NCBI GenBank assembly: GCA_041497605.1
Contig: JBGQGW010000008.1
Span: forward strand, 1-34,994
Direction: 5' to 3'
Origin: JBGPTK01 sp041497605
GTDB taxonomy: Bacteria; Acidobacteriota; Terriglobia; Acidiferrales; UBA7541
DNA length: 34,994 bases
Positions 1-7,563 of this stretch are shown piece after piece. The notes under the pieces are model-generated. The model did no database searches. It was not told the DNA's origin and saw nothing but the letters and a program-made list of their open reading frames with translations. Made by a program: the position numbers and the translations under genes. Within the stretch, counting starts at the first letter, position 1. Each line of letters begins with the position of its first letter.

Positions 1-699
1 CTGAATATCCCGGACTTCACAAGATACGCAAAGGGGCAGCGCGAGCAAGCGCTGGGCCAGGCGTTCGGCTTGCCCACCACGATGACGTTGTATTCCTTCA
101 TTGGAATTGCGGTGACATCGGCGACCGTGGTCGTGTTCGGCCAGGCGGTTTGGGATCCGGTCGTGGTGATGAGCCGCCTTGGCAGTCCCATTGCCGTGGT
201 GCTGGCGATGATTGCGCTGCTCCTGGCCACGTTGAACGTCAACGTGGCCGCCAATGTCGTTTCGCCGGCAAATGATTTTTCGAATCTCTATCCGCGGAAG
301 ATCAGCTTCCGGATCGGTGGCTTGATTACTTGCTTGCTCGGCGGGCTCGTTTTTCAGCCCTGGAAGCTGCTCGCGAGCTATGGCACCTACATCTATGGCT
401 GGCTGGGCGGCTATTCCAGCTTTCTGGGCCCCATCGCGGGTGTGATGATCGCGGATTATTACATTGTCCGGAAGAAAATCATCCTTACCGAAGACCTATA
501 CGAGCGCGGCGGTTTCTATGAGTTCTCCCACGGTTTCAATTGGCGCGCTGTGGCGGCGCTCGCCGCAGGAATTTTCGTCGCCCTGATTGGCCTTGCCGTC
601 GAACCGCTCGCGGTGCTGTATCACTACGCTTGGTTTGTCGGCTTCCTGGTTTCATTCCTCGTTTACATCGCGATTATGCCAAAGGCGAAGCCGCGCTGA
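1..699 (+). CDS. NCS1 family nucleobase/allantoin-type cation symporter, C-terminal part
   Basis: The reading frame is open from the first base, so the true start lies outside the window and only the last 232 residues are visible. The fragment opens with NIPDFTRYAK and continues with VAANVVSPANDFSNL and GPIAGVMIADYYIV, which match the conserved transmembrane segments of NCS1 nucleobase:cation symporters (PucI allantoin permease, Mhp1 hydantoin transporter). At least five hydrophobic segments can be seen, as expected for the C-terminal half of a 12-helix inner-membrane carrier. These proteins import purines, pyrimidines, allantoin or hydantoins with Na+ or H+. The substrate cannot be decided from this half. 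The gene converges on udgB, 24 bases after its stop. Family assignment is firm; the substrate is unknown. Confidence 0.9.
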   Translation: MNIPDFTRYAKGQREQALGQAFGLPTTMTLYSFIGIAVTSATVVVFGQAVWDPVVVMSRLGSPIAVVLAMIALLLATLNVNVAANVVSPANDFSNLYPRKISFRIGGLITCLLGGLVFQPWKLLASYGTYIYGWLGGYSSFLGPIAGVMIADYYIVRKKIILTEDLYERGGFYEFSHGFNWRAVAALAAGIFVALIGLAVEPLAVLYHYAWFVGFLVSFLVYIAIMPKAKPR

Positions 700-723
700 G
701 AGCAGAGCTACAGCGCCTGGAAT

Positions 724-1428
724 TTATAGCTGTTTCTTTTCGAGGAACCGGCGGATCTGGCGCAAGACGGCGGCCAGCATGGCTTCCGTCAGCTTGCCGG
801 TAAATGTGTTTTGCTGGCTGGGATGATAGGACGCGAAAAGGCGCGGCAAGCCTTCAGGGAATTGGAAGCTAGCGCCGTGAGAAAACTTGTAGGCAGCGCG
901 GCTGGCGATGAATCCGCGATCCTTGAGCAGTTGTAAATAAGTGTTCATCGCAATGCTGCCGAGCGCGAGCAACGCTCGCGGCTGAATCAATTCGAGCTCG
1001 CGCTCGAGATAGGGCCGGCAATTGAGAATCTCGGATGGCAGCGGCTTGTTCGCCGGAGGCGCGCAACGCGCTACGGCGGTGACGTAGGCATTCGAAAGTG
1101 CCAGACCGTCGTCGCGGTGGATTGAGGTCGGCTGGTTCGCAAACCCCGCGCGGTACAGCGCCTTATAGAGAAAGTCGCCGGAACGATCGCCCGTGAACAT
1201 TCGTCCCGTGCGGTTCGTGCCGTGAGCGGCGGGCGCGAGACCGAGAATCAGCATCTCGGCGCGAGGATCACCGAAGCCGGGCGCGGGCCGCCCCCAATAT
1301 TCCCAGTCACGAAACGACCGGCGCTTTTCGCGCGCCACTTGCTCGCGATATTGCACCAGCCGCGGACATTTTCGGCACGCCACAATTTCCTGATTCAGTT
1401 TATTTAAGACATTGAGATTGCTCTTCAT
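724..1428 (-). CDS. udgB: Family 5 uracil-DNA glycosylase (UdgB)
   Basis: A 234-residue base-excision repair enzyme that removes uracil, and in this family also hypoxanthine and xanthine, from DNA. Motif 1 is GLAPAAHGTNRTG at residues 63-75. It has the Ala-His arrangement of UDGb and lacks the catalytic Asp/Asn of family 1. Motif 2 is HPSQQN at residues 202-207. Four cysteines at about C18, C21, C122 and C137 are placed as expected for the 4Fe-4S cluster of family 4/5 glycosylases. The ATG at 1428 gives the usual family length. Only a weak GAAAG lies upstream. The gene is monocistronic on the minus strand, convergent with the permease and divergent from the receiver-protease gene. The assignment to family 5 rather than family 4 rests on motif 1. 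Confidence 0.93.
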   Translation of the reverse strand: MKSNLNVLNKLNQEIVACRKCPRLVQYREQVAREKRRSFRDWEYWGRPAPGFGDPRAEMLILGLAPAAHGTNRTGRMFTGDRSGDFLYKALYRAGFANQPTSIHRDDGLALSNAYVTAVARCAPPANKPLPSEILNCRPYLERELELIQPRALLALGSIAMNTYLQLLKDRGFIASRAAYKFSHGASFQFPEGLPRLFASYHPSQQNTFTGKLTEAMLAAVLRQIRRFLEKKQL

Positions 1429-1509
1429 GGAACTTTCAAGTTATCAGCCTTGTCCAAAGATGGCTAGCCTGTATCCGCCTGCGGGATGCCCGGTCGACGG
1501 ACACCACCC

Positions 1510-1537
1510 TTGCGCGGCGGGAATTTTCCTCTAGGAT
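1510..1537 (+). promoter_or_regulatory. Candidate sigma70-type promoter of the receiver-protease gene
   Basis: TTGCGC at 1510-1515 and TAGGAT at 1532-1537 are separated by 16 bases, resembling -35 and -10 elements (3/6 and 4/6 matches). Transcription would begin near 1544, at the base of the hairpin at 1546-1586. This placement favours the downstream GTG start at 1636. It is a pattern match only. Confidence 0.35.
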
Positions 1538-1545
1538 AGGTGCCA

Positions 1546-1586
1546 GCAGGGACCTGGCGCACGGCCATCGCCGGCCGGATCCCTGC
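1546..1586 (+). other. Stem-loop in the leader of the receiver-protease gene
   Basis: GCAGGGA at 1546-1552 pairs perfectly with TCCCTGC at 1580-1586. An inner GGCC/GGCC helix (1563-1566 with 1573-1576) lies inside. If the predicted promoter is right, this would be the extreme 5' end of the mRNA and could stabilise the transcript or regulate its translation. The function is inference. Confidence 0.4.
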
Positions 1587-1635
1587 CCGTGACACAAGAC
1601 CAGCCGAGAAAATCCTCATTCTTGAAGGGGAACTT

Positions 1636-3318
1636 GTGGACAAAGAACGCGAACGAATTCTGGTTCTGGAAGGTGATGCGGCTGTCCGTCAAAACCTGAC
1701 GGAAGTGATTCAGCAATCAGGTTACGAAGCGCTGGCGTGCGAATCGGTGGCGGAAGGCTTGCAAGCGGCGCGCGAGCGTGGTGCCGAGGTACTTTTGCTT
1801 GACGCAGGGCTCCACGGAATTGACTGTCGCGAAACACTGGCGGAGCTGAAAGGATCATCTGCCACGCAGCGGATTCGCGTCATTCTGCTGGTCGGTCCCG
1901 GCGCAGCGGATCGCGCGCTCGGTCTCGATCTGGGCGCGGACGATGTTGTCTCGCGCCCTTGGGATTCCGGCGAGCTGCTGGCCCGGGTGCGATCGCAACT
2001 ACGCGCCAAGCGCATCGCCGACGATCAATTTCAGAAAACGAAATTGGCCGAAGAGGGCCAGCAAATGGCGCAGACGGCTTTTCAGGCGCTTGCGGTCACC
2101 GAGAAAATGACCAAGGACGCGTTCTCGCTCGATCGCGCCCTGAAGATCGGCGCTGCGGTGGTATTCGCGATTGCCCTCGCGATGGGCGGCATCTTCTTTC
2201 TCTTTTCTCGCAAAGCCTCGAAGGAGCTGCGGCTCTCGAACGCGCTTCTCTCTCGATTGGAAAGCGGCGTTGTCCGCCAGCAAGCCCTTGTGGACGACGC
2301 GCGAAAAATGCGCCTGGAGGGCGGAATCTTGCCCGACGCCTCTGAGCAGACGAAGGCGCAGCTCCAACATCAAGCGGAAGATTTGAAGGCGAGAATGGCG
2401 AATGCCGGATCGAATCAGGTATCCGATTTGCAAAAGCAGCTTGTGGAAACGAATGCGCGGCTGAAGCGCGTCGAGCAGGAAGGCCAGGCGGGGCAAAGCA
2501 TCATTCAATCCGACGTGAAAAGTGTCTGCCTGCTGCACATCACGGTTGCCTTCCGGCACACAGCGAGCGGCCAGCGCCTTCGCTATGCCGGCATGAATGC
2601 ACAAGGTGAGCCGATCCACGATAGTGAAGGCAATCCCATTTTCACACTGGAAGGCCGCGGGCCGGAGGTGCACTTCGATATTTTCGGCACCGGGTTTCTT
2701 GCGGCGCCCGGCGGACGCGTGATCACCAATCGCCATGTTGCGCAACCCTGGTGGGAAAATGACGACATGAAGCCGATGATCGAACAAGGGCTGCAACCGG
2801 AGATTGCCGAAGTCCGCGCTTATTTTCCGAATGTGCCCACTGCTTTTGCCGCGAGCATCAAGCAGATTTCTTCGGAAACGGATCTGGCCTTGATTCAGGT
2901 CAGCCTGGAAGACTTGAAATTGCCAACGCTGGACTTGGATGCTCGCAAAGAGGCCGCGATCAGCGGCCAGCCGGTTGTTGCACTCGGCTACGCTACCGGC
3001 CTCGCCGCAATTTTGGCGCGCACCGACGAGAATACCGCGCAGGGCATCGTCAAGGCGAGCGGTGGTGATCCGAAACAAATTCTCACCGAACTGGCGCGTC
3101 AAAACCTGATTCGGCCTCTCGCAACGCAGGGGCACATCGGAGACGTGTTGCCGGACAAAATTCTGTTCGACGCGCAGACGACTCACGGTGGCTCGGGCGG
3201 CCCTCTTTTCAACCAAAATGGAAAAGTGATCGGAGTCACCTACGCCGTGCTGAGCGGATTCGGCGGCTCGAATTTCGGCATTCCCATCCGCTTTACCGAG
3301 CCGCTCATCGCTCATTGA
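1636..3318 (+). CDS. Degenerate receiver domain - transmembrane - coiled coil - trypsin-like serine protease fusion
   Basis: A 560-residue protein starting at GTG 1636, preceded by GAAGGGG. The frame is open back to a GTG at 1540, but that start lacks a ribosome site and falls in the leader hairpin. Residues 8-125 form a CheY-like receiver with acidic residues E12 and D14 and phospho-acceptor D56. The conserved Lys is Arg (R107, in SRPW) and the Thr/Ser position is Gly, so phosphorylation may be lost or altered. Residues 171-190 are one hydrophobic span. Residues about 195-290 are heptad-like and charged. Residues about 330-560 are a trypsin/HtrA-like domain with a plausible triad: H367 in NRHVA, D416 in ETDLAL, S520 in GGSGGPLF. 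No PDZ domain is seen. The expected topology is cytoplasmic receiver and periplasmic protease, so it may be an inside-out controlled envelope protease. The protease fold is confident; the regulation is inference. Confidence 0.85.
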   Translation: MDKERERILVLEGDAAVRQNLTEVIQQSGYEALACESVAEGLQAARERGAEVLLLDAGLHGIDCRETLAELKGSSATQRIRVILLVGPGAADRALGLDLGADDVVSRPWDSGELLARVRSQLRAKRIADDQFQKTKLAEEGQQMAQTAFQALAVTEKMTKDAFSLDRALKIGAAVVFAIALAMGGIFFLFSRKASKELRLSNALLSRLESGVVRQQALVDDARKMRLEGGILPDASEQTKAQLQHQAEDLKARMANAGSNQVSDLQKQLVETNARLKRVEQEGQAGQSIIQSDVKSVCLLHITVAFRHTASGQRLRYAGMNAQGEPIHDSEGNPIFTLEGRGPEVHFDIFGTGFLAAPGGRVITNRHVAQPWWENDDMKPMIEQGLQPEIAEVRAYFPNVPTAFAASIKQISSETDLALIQVSLEDLKLPTLDLDARKEAAISGQPVVALGYATGLAAILARTDENTAQGIVKASGGDPKQILTELARQNLIRPLATQGHIGDVLPDKILFDAQTTHGGSGGPLFNQNGKVIGVTYAVLSGFGGSNFGIPIRFTEPLIAH

Positions 3319-3414
3319 AAACAGTTATCTGCCTGCTTCCGAACGGACCGACGCTTCTGCTTACTACGCTTGTTATGACGAAAGATTTAGCTTGCAGATA
3401 ATTTCAAGCCGAAA

Positions 3415-3443
3415 TTGACTTCCCCGGAATCGCCGACTAGCAT
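3415..3443 (+). promoter_or_regulatory. Promoter of the trpCFBA-aroQ-tyrA operon
   Basis: TTGACT at 3415-3420 matches the -35 consensus at 5/6, and TAGCAT at 3438-3443 matches the -10 consensus at 4/6, with the ideal 17-base spacing. The predicted transcription start near 3450 leaves a 5' leader of about 75 bases before the ATG at 3524. No start has been mapped. Confidence 0.55.
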
Positions 3444-3477
3444 AGACGATAGTGATGATACCCCTCGGGGCATACCC

Positions 3478-3507
3478 TGAGGCGACCCCTGCCTCATCTG
3501 AGGAAAG
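3478..3507 (+). promoter_or_regulatory. trpC leader with two mutually exclusive hairpins
   Basis: TGAGGC at 3478-3483 can pair with GCCTCA at 3491-3496 (6 bp, 7-base loop). Part of the second segment (CCTC 3492-3495) can instead pair with GAGG at 3500-3503, which overlaps the purine-rich GAGGAAAG ahead of trpC. Such alternatives could toggle access to the ribosome site. The helices are short and no Trp-codon leader peptide was found, so this is only a candidate. Confidence 0.3.
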
Positions 3508-3523
3508 CCGAAGCATCTTGCTT

Positions 3524-4333
3524 ATGGACGTTGGAACACATTCGGGGAGCATTCTCTCGTGCATCGTCGAAAAACGCCGCGAGACTATTGCGCACCGCCA
3601 GCGAGTGTTGCCGTTGGCCGTGCTAAAGATGACCGTCGTCAACAAGAAGGTGTCCCCGCCGCGCGATTTTGCCGGCGCCCTGGGCCACAGCGGCACAATC
3701 AACATCATTGCCGAGTTGAAGAAGGCATCGCCTTCGCGCGGCGTGATTCGCGAAGACTACGAGCCGGCGGAGATTGCGTCCGTGCTGGCGGGGGCAGGCG
3801 CAGCGGCGCTCTCCGTTTTGACGGAGGAAGATTTTTTTCAGGGGTCGCTGGCGCATTTGAAGGAAGCGCGCAAGCAGGTGAAAATTCCCATCCTGCGCAA
3901 AGACTTCATCGTCGATCCGTGGCAGGTGTGGGAAGCGCGCGCCGTCGAAGCGGATTCGTTTTTGTTGATCACTGCGATTTTGGATGATCGGACGCTGGGC
4001 GAGTTGCTCGCCCTCGGCCGCGACCTGGGAATGGAAGCGCTCGTGGAAGTGCATACGCGGGAGGAATTGCATCGCGCCGTATCTTCCGGAGCGCGAATTC
4101 TGGGAGTGAACAATCGCGACTTGAAAACCTTTAAAGTGTGTTTGGACACTTCGCTGGCGCTGGTGGACGATATTCCAGCCGAGTGTGTTGCCGTGAGCGA
4201 ATCGGGAATTCGCTCGCGGGAGGATATTGAGCGGCTGCGCCATGCCGGTTTCGATGCTTTTCTGATCGGCGAACATCTGATGGATAGTCCTGACCCCGCG
4301 GCCGCGCTGCGTCGAATGATTTGCGCGGCTTAG
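3524..4333 (+). CDS. trpC: Indole-3-glycerol phosphate synthase
   Basis: A 269-residue TIM-barrel enzyme that converts CdRP to indole-3-glycerol phosphate, the fourth step from chorismate to tryptophan. Signature segments are all present: IIAELKKASPSRG near residues 61-73, SVLTEEDFFQGS, LRKDFIVD with catalytic Lys at about 126, ALVEVH with Glu about 175, GVNNRDL with Asn about 196 and AVSESGI with Glu about 226. The frame extends upstream to an ATG at 3452, but family alignment and the promoter near 3415-3443 favour ATG 3524. GAGGAAAG lies about 16 bases upstream, rather far. It is the first gene of the operon and is followed 40 bases later by trpF. It is monofunctional, not fused to trpF as in enterics. 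Confidence 0.96.
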   Translation: MDVGTHSGSILSCIVEKRRETIAHRQRVLPLAVLKMTVVNKKVSPPRDFAGALGHSGTINIIAELKKASPSRGVIREDYEPAEIASVLAGAGAAALSVLTEEDFFQGSLAHLKEARKQVKIPILRKDFIVDPWQVWEARAVEADSFLLITAILDDRTLGELLALGRDLGMEALVEVHTREELHRAVSSGARILGVNNRDLKTFKVCLDTSLALVDDIPAECVAVSESGIRSREDIERLRHAGFDAFLIGEHLMDSPDPAAALRRMICAA

Positions 4334-4373
4334 GCCGGACGTGCAGAGGAATCCTCGTGTTCAATCGAATGCC

Positions 4374-5009
4374 ATGGTGAAAGTGAAAATCTGCGGGATT
4401 ACGAATTGGACGGACGCGAAGGCCGCGCTCGATGCAGGCGCGGATGCGCTCGGCTTCAATTTTTATCCCCCCAGCCCGCGCTACATCGCGCCTGCCGAGG
4501 CTCGGCGCATCACCACCCGGATTCCGAAACGGGCTTCCGTGGTGGGTGTATTCGTGAATGAGCCGGCCGCTCGGGTTCTGGAAATAGCGCGAATGGCGGG
4601 CCTCGATATGGTGCAATTGCACGGCGACGAATCGCCGGGAATCGTCAGCGAGCTGGCGGAGAGTTTTCTGGTGATCAAAGTTTTCCGGGTCCGCAGCGGC
4701 TTTCGCCCCGCCCGCTTGGCGCGATACAGCGAAGCTGCGGCGTTTCTGCTCGATGGTTTTCGGCCACGGTTGCGCGGCGGCACGGGGAAAACTTTCGATT
4801 GGCGCCTGGCGGTTGAGGCAAAACACTACGGCCCCATCATTCTGGCCGGTGGCATCACACCCGAAAACGTCGCGCGCGCGATTGCAGAAGTCGATCCATT
4901 TGCCGTGGATGTATCGAGCGGTGTCGAATCGCATCCCGGGAAAAAAGATCCTTCGCGGATTCGCGCGTTCATGCGCGCCGTGGAAACCGCCCAACGGAGG
5001 GTTGCATGA
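4374..5009 (+). CDS. trpF: Phosphoribosylanthranilate isomerase
   Basis: A 211-residue TIM-barrel enzyme that isomerises N-(5-phosphoribosyl)anthranilate to CdRP, the step before trpC. VKICGIT near the N terminus carries the catalytic Cys (C7), and AVDVSSGVE near the C terminus carries the catalytic Asp and phosphate-binding loop. LDMVQLHGDE and LAGGITPENV are typical family segments. The frame is open from a GTG at 4341, but ATG 4374 puts the KICGIT strand at the expected position. No clear Shine-Dalgarno site precedes it, so translation may be coupled to trpC. Its stop overlaps the trpB start in an ATGA, indicating translational coupling. Confidence 0.95.
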   Translation: MVKVKICGITNWTDAKAALDAGADALGFNFYPPSPRYIAPAEARRITTRIPKRASVVGVFVNEPAARVLEIARMAGLDMVQLHGDESPGIVSELAESFLVIKVFRVRSGFRPARLARYSEAAAFLLDGFRPRLRGGTGKTFDWRLAVEAKHYGPIILAGGITPENVARAIAEVDPFAVDVSSGVESHPGKKDPSRIRAFMRAVETAQRRVA

Positions 5010-6220
5010 GTTCAGCTTCGCAAGCCGCCGGGCCCGACGCTCGCGGCCGGTTCGGTCCCTATGGCGGCCGCTACGTGCCGGAAACATTGATGGCGCCGCT
5101 CGAGGAACTCGAACGCGCCTATGCCGAAGCTCGCGCCGACCAATCCTTTCAGCGAGAACTCGATTCGATGCTGCGCAATTTTGCCGGCCGGCCAACCCCG
5201 CTGCAATTTGCCGAGCGGCTCACGGATCATCTGGGCGGCGCGCGAATTTACCTGAAGAGAGAAGATCTGCTGCACACCGGCGCGCACAAAATCAATAACT
5301 GCATCGGCCAGGGATTGCTCGTCAAGCGGATGGGAAAGCATCGCGTGGTGGCGGAAACAGGCGCGGGACAGCACGGAGTTGCAACGGCTGCGGTGGCTGC
5401 CAAACTGGGCCTCGAGTGCACGGTTTACATGGGAACTGAGGATATGGAGCGGCAGCGATTGAATGTATTTCGCATGCGATTGCTTGGCGCCACGGTCGTG
5501 GGCGTCGACGCGGGCAGCCGCACATTGAAGGACGCCGTGAATGAGGCGATGCGCGACTGGGTGACGAATGTTCACTCCACTCATTACCTTCTTGGCTCGG
5601 TGTTGGGTCCCCATCCCTATCCCGGCATGGTGCGCGATTTTCATTTGGTGATTGGCCAGGAAGCGCGCGCACAAATTCAAAAAGCGGAAGGCCGGCTGCC
5701 GGATTATCTTTTTGCATGCGTGGGAGGCGGATCGAATTCGATCGGTTTATTCCATCCATTTCTCGACGATGCCAACGTCAAGATGGTGGGCGTCGAAGCG
5801 GGCGGCCGCGGTACCAGGCTGGGTGAACATGCGGCGCGGCTCTCAGCGCTGGCCGGCTTTGCGGGCGCGAAGCAGGGCGTCCTGCAAGGAACCTACACCT
5901 ACGTTTTGCAAACCCCCGATGGCCAGATTTCCACCACGCATTCCGTTTCTGCCGGTCTGGATTACCCGGCTGTCGGCCCGGAGCATGCCTGGCTCGCCGA
6001 GCGTGGCCGGGCCGAATATACTGCCGCCCGTGATGAAGAAGCCATCGAAGCGGCTCGCGTGCTTTCACGGCTGGAAGGAATCATTCCGGCGCTCGAGTCG
6101 GCTCATGCCCTTGCGGAGCTGATCAAGCGCGCGCCGAAAATGAAAAAGAGCGAGATCGTAATCGTGAATCTTTCCGGTCGCGGCGACAAAGACATGGAGA
6201 CGCTCTCGCGCTATGTCTGA
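5006..6220 (+). CDS. trpB: Tryptophan synthase beta chain
   Basis: A 404-residue PLP enzyme that condenses indole with serine to give tryptophan and works in an alpha2-beta2 complex with TrpA. It begins with the family hallmark RFGPYGGRYVPETLM. It carries the PLP lysine in HTGAHKINN (K95), the acid-base Glu in AETGAGQHG (E117) and the phosphate-binding loop CVGGGSNSIG. The length matches TrpB1-type enzymes, not the longer TrpB2. The ATG overlaps the trpF stop (ATGA), and a GGAGGG stretch lies 7 bases upstream within trpF. trpA follows after an unusually long 175-base gap. Confidence 0.97.
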   Translation: MSSASQAAGPDARGRFGPYGGRYVPETLMAPLEELERAYAEARADQSFQRELDSMLRNFAGRPTPLQFAERLTDHLGGARIYLKREDLLHTGAHKINNCIGQGLLVKRMGKHRVVAETGAGQHGVATAAVAAKLGLECTVYMGTEDMERQRLNVFRMRLLGATVVGVDAGSRTLKDAVNEAMRDWVTNVHSTHYLLGSVLGPHPYPGMVRDFHLVIGQEARAQIQKAEGRLPDYLFACVGGGSNSIGLFHPFLDDANVKMVGVEAGGRGTRLGEHAARLSALAGFAGAKQGVLQGTYTYVLQTPDGQISTTHSVSAGLDYPAVGPEHAWLAERGRAEYTAARDEEAIEAARVLSRLEGIIPALESAHALAELIKRAPKMKKSEIVIVNLSGRGDKDMETLSRYV

Positions 6221-6327
6221 ACAGGCAAGCCTTTTTTACAGAGCGGCCTATCATCACACTGGAAGTATTCTGAACCCGGCGCTGTCGCACAATTGGTGGA
6301 TGTAATTATTTTCGCGACTGCGTACTT

Positions 6328-6369
6328 GCTGAGTTGGGGGCTTCGCTCAGCGGGAATCATGGTTACAAT
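6328..6369 (+). promoter_or_regulatory. Hairpin and possible internal promoter ahead of trpA
   Basis: The 175-base gap between trpB and trpA contains GCTGAG (6328-6333) pairing with CTCAGC (6346-6351) across a 12-base loop. A TACAAT -10-like hexamer follows at 6364-6369, 26 bases before the trpA ATG. No good -35 is visible. The arrangement could be an internal attenuator and/or promoter that sets trpA-aroQ-tyrA expression apart from trpCFB. Confidence 0.3.
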
Positions 6370-6395
6370 CGCGGCACACTGGAGAAAGGCAAGGA

Positions 6396-7244
6396 ATGGC
6401 TGGATCAACAACGGGCGCGAAAACCAGGATTGATCGCCGATTCGAGCAATTAGCTCACGCGGGTGAGATTGGCCTGGTAGCCTATTTGACGGCGGGCGAT
6501 CCAACGCTCGAAGCGAGTGAGAGAATTCTGCTGGCGGCGGCCGAAGCGGGCGCCGATGTGATCGAACTGGGCGTACCGTTCAGCGATCCTGTTGCCGATG
6601 GGCCAACGATTCAGCGCGCCAGCGAGCGGGCGCTACGCAGCGGAACGACGCTAGCCGGTGTGCTTGCTCTGGTGCGGCGTCTGCGGGCAAAAACGGAAGT
6701 CCCAATGATTCTTTTCTCTTATTTCAACCCCATCCTGCAGATGGGGCTGGAGAAATTCGCGGCGGCTGCGGCTGAGGTGGGCGCCGACGGAGTGCTCGCA
6801 ACCGACCTGATTCCCGAAGAAGCCGCGGAATACCGGGCCGCCCTGCATGCCGCTGGCCTCGACACAATCTTCCTGGGAGCGCCGACTTCGACGGACGAGC
6901 GATTGAAGCGAATCGCCGCTTGTTCGACAGGTTTCCTGTATCTGATTTCGCGCACCGGCGTGACCGGCACGCGCGATGCGTTGCCCGAAGAATTGCCCGC
7001 GTTTGTGCGCCGCGCTCGTAAGTTCACCAGCCTGCCGATCGCCGTCGGTTTTGGCATTTCGCTGCCGACTCACGTTTCCGTCCTCGGTGGCATCGCGGAT
7101 GCGGCCGTGGTCGGATCGGCGCTGGTGGCCGAAGTTGAAAAAGCTGCGTCCCCCGATGCCGCCGCGCTGGCAGTTGCGGAAAAGATTCGCCTGCTCAAGC
7201 TGGCCGGGCGCCAAGGCGTCAGCCGGAGGGACTCGATCGCATGA
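6396..7244 (+). CDS. trpA: Tryptophan synthase alpha chain
   Basis: A 282-residue TIM barrel that cleaves indole-3-glycerol phosphate to indole and glyceraldehyde-3-phosphate and channels indole to TrpB. VIELGVPFSDPVADGPTIQ contains the catalytic Glu (E57) and Asp (D68). LFSYFNPILQMG and LYLISRTGVTGTR, the loop 6 region, are typical. AAGGCAAGGA just ahead of ATG 6396 is a good ribosome site, consistent with independent initiation after the long trpB-trpA gap. The stop overlaps the aroQ start (ATGA). Confidence 0.96.
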   Translation: MAGSTTGAKTRIDRRFEQLAHAGEIGLVAYLTAGDPTLEASERILLAAAEAGADVIELGVPFSDPVADGPTIQRASERALRSGTTLAGVLALVRRLRAKTEVPMILFSYFNPILQMGLEKFAAAAAEVGADGVLATDLIPEEAAEYRAALHAAGLDTIFLGAPTSTDERLKRIAACSTGFLYLISRTGVTGTRDALPEELPAFVRRARKFTSLPIAVGFGISLPTHVSVLGGIADAAVVGSALVAEVEKAASPDAAALAVAEKIRLLKLAGRQGVSRRDSIA

Positions 7245-7561
7245 GCGATCCCGGGGACAAGCAAATCGAAGATCTGCGACGCCGCATCGACGCCATTGAC
7301 GGCAAGCTCGTCGCTCTGCTCAACAAACGCGTGAATCGCGTACTTCAGATCTCCCGGCTGAAGCGCGCGGGCAATCTTCCGATTTATCAACCGCGCCGCG
7401 AGCGAGAGATTCTAAGACGCGCCGAACTCGCAAATCGCGGGCCGCTTCCGAATCCGGCCATTCGCAGATTGTTCAAATTAATTCTGGAGGAAGGACGCTT
7501 GCTGGAGCGGAGAAGGCGGAGAGGCACATCGCCCGCTCTTAAAAGCAGAAAGCGATCTTGA
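7241..7561 (+). CDS. aroQ: Chorismate mutase, AroQ class
   Basis: A 106-residue all-helical enzyme that rearranges chorismate to prephenate, the entry to phenylalanine and tyrosine. The helix 1 motif IEDLRRRIDAIDGKLVALLNKR and the PRRERE segment resemble the N-terminal chorismate mutase domain of PheA/TyrA proteins. Active-site basic residues are seen near R14, R30, K41 and R53, with Glu at 54. It is free-standing, not fused to a prephenate enzyme. The C-terminal tail is rich in Arg and Lys. It overlaps trpA by four bases and ends two bases before the tyrA ATG, so the three genes are translationally coupled. Confidence 0.9.
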   Translation: MSDPGDKQIEDLRRRIDAIDGKLVALLNKRVNRVLQISRLKRAGNLPIYQPRREREILRRAELANRGPLPNPAIRRLFKLILEEGRLLERRRRRGTSPALKSRKRS

Positions 7562-7563
7562 TC

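Noticed and set aside
1999..3315. 438-residue open frame antisense to the receiver-protease gene
   Set aside because: It mirrors a coding gene with clear domains, has no recognisable motif and no ribosome site. Long antisense frames are expected at this GC content.
3452..3523. 25-codon N-terminal extension of trpC and a possible TPP-like riboswitch
   Set aside because: The extension has no family similarity and overlaps the predicted transcription start. The conserved TPP core motifs are not present.
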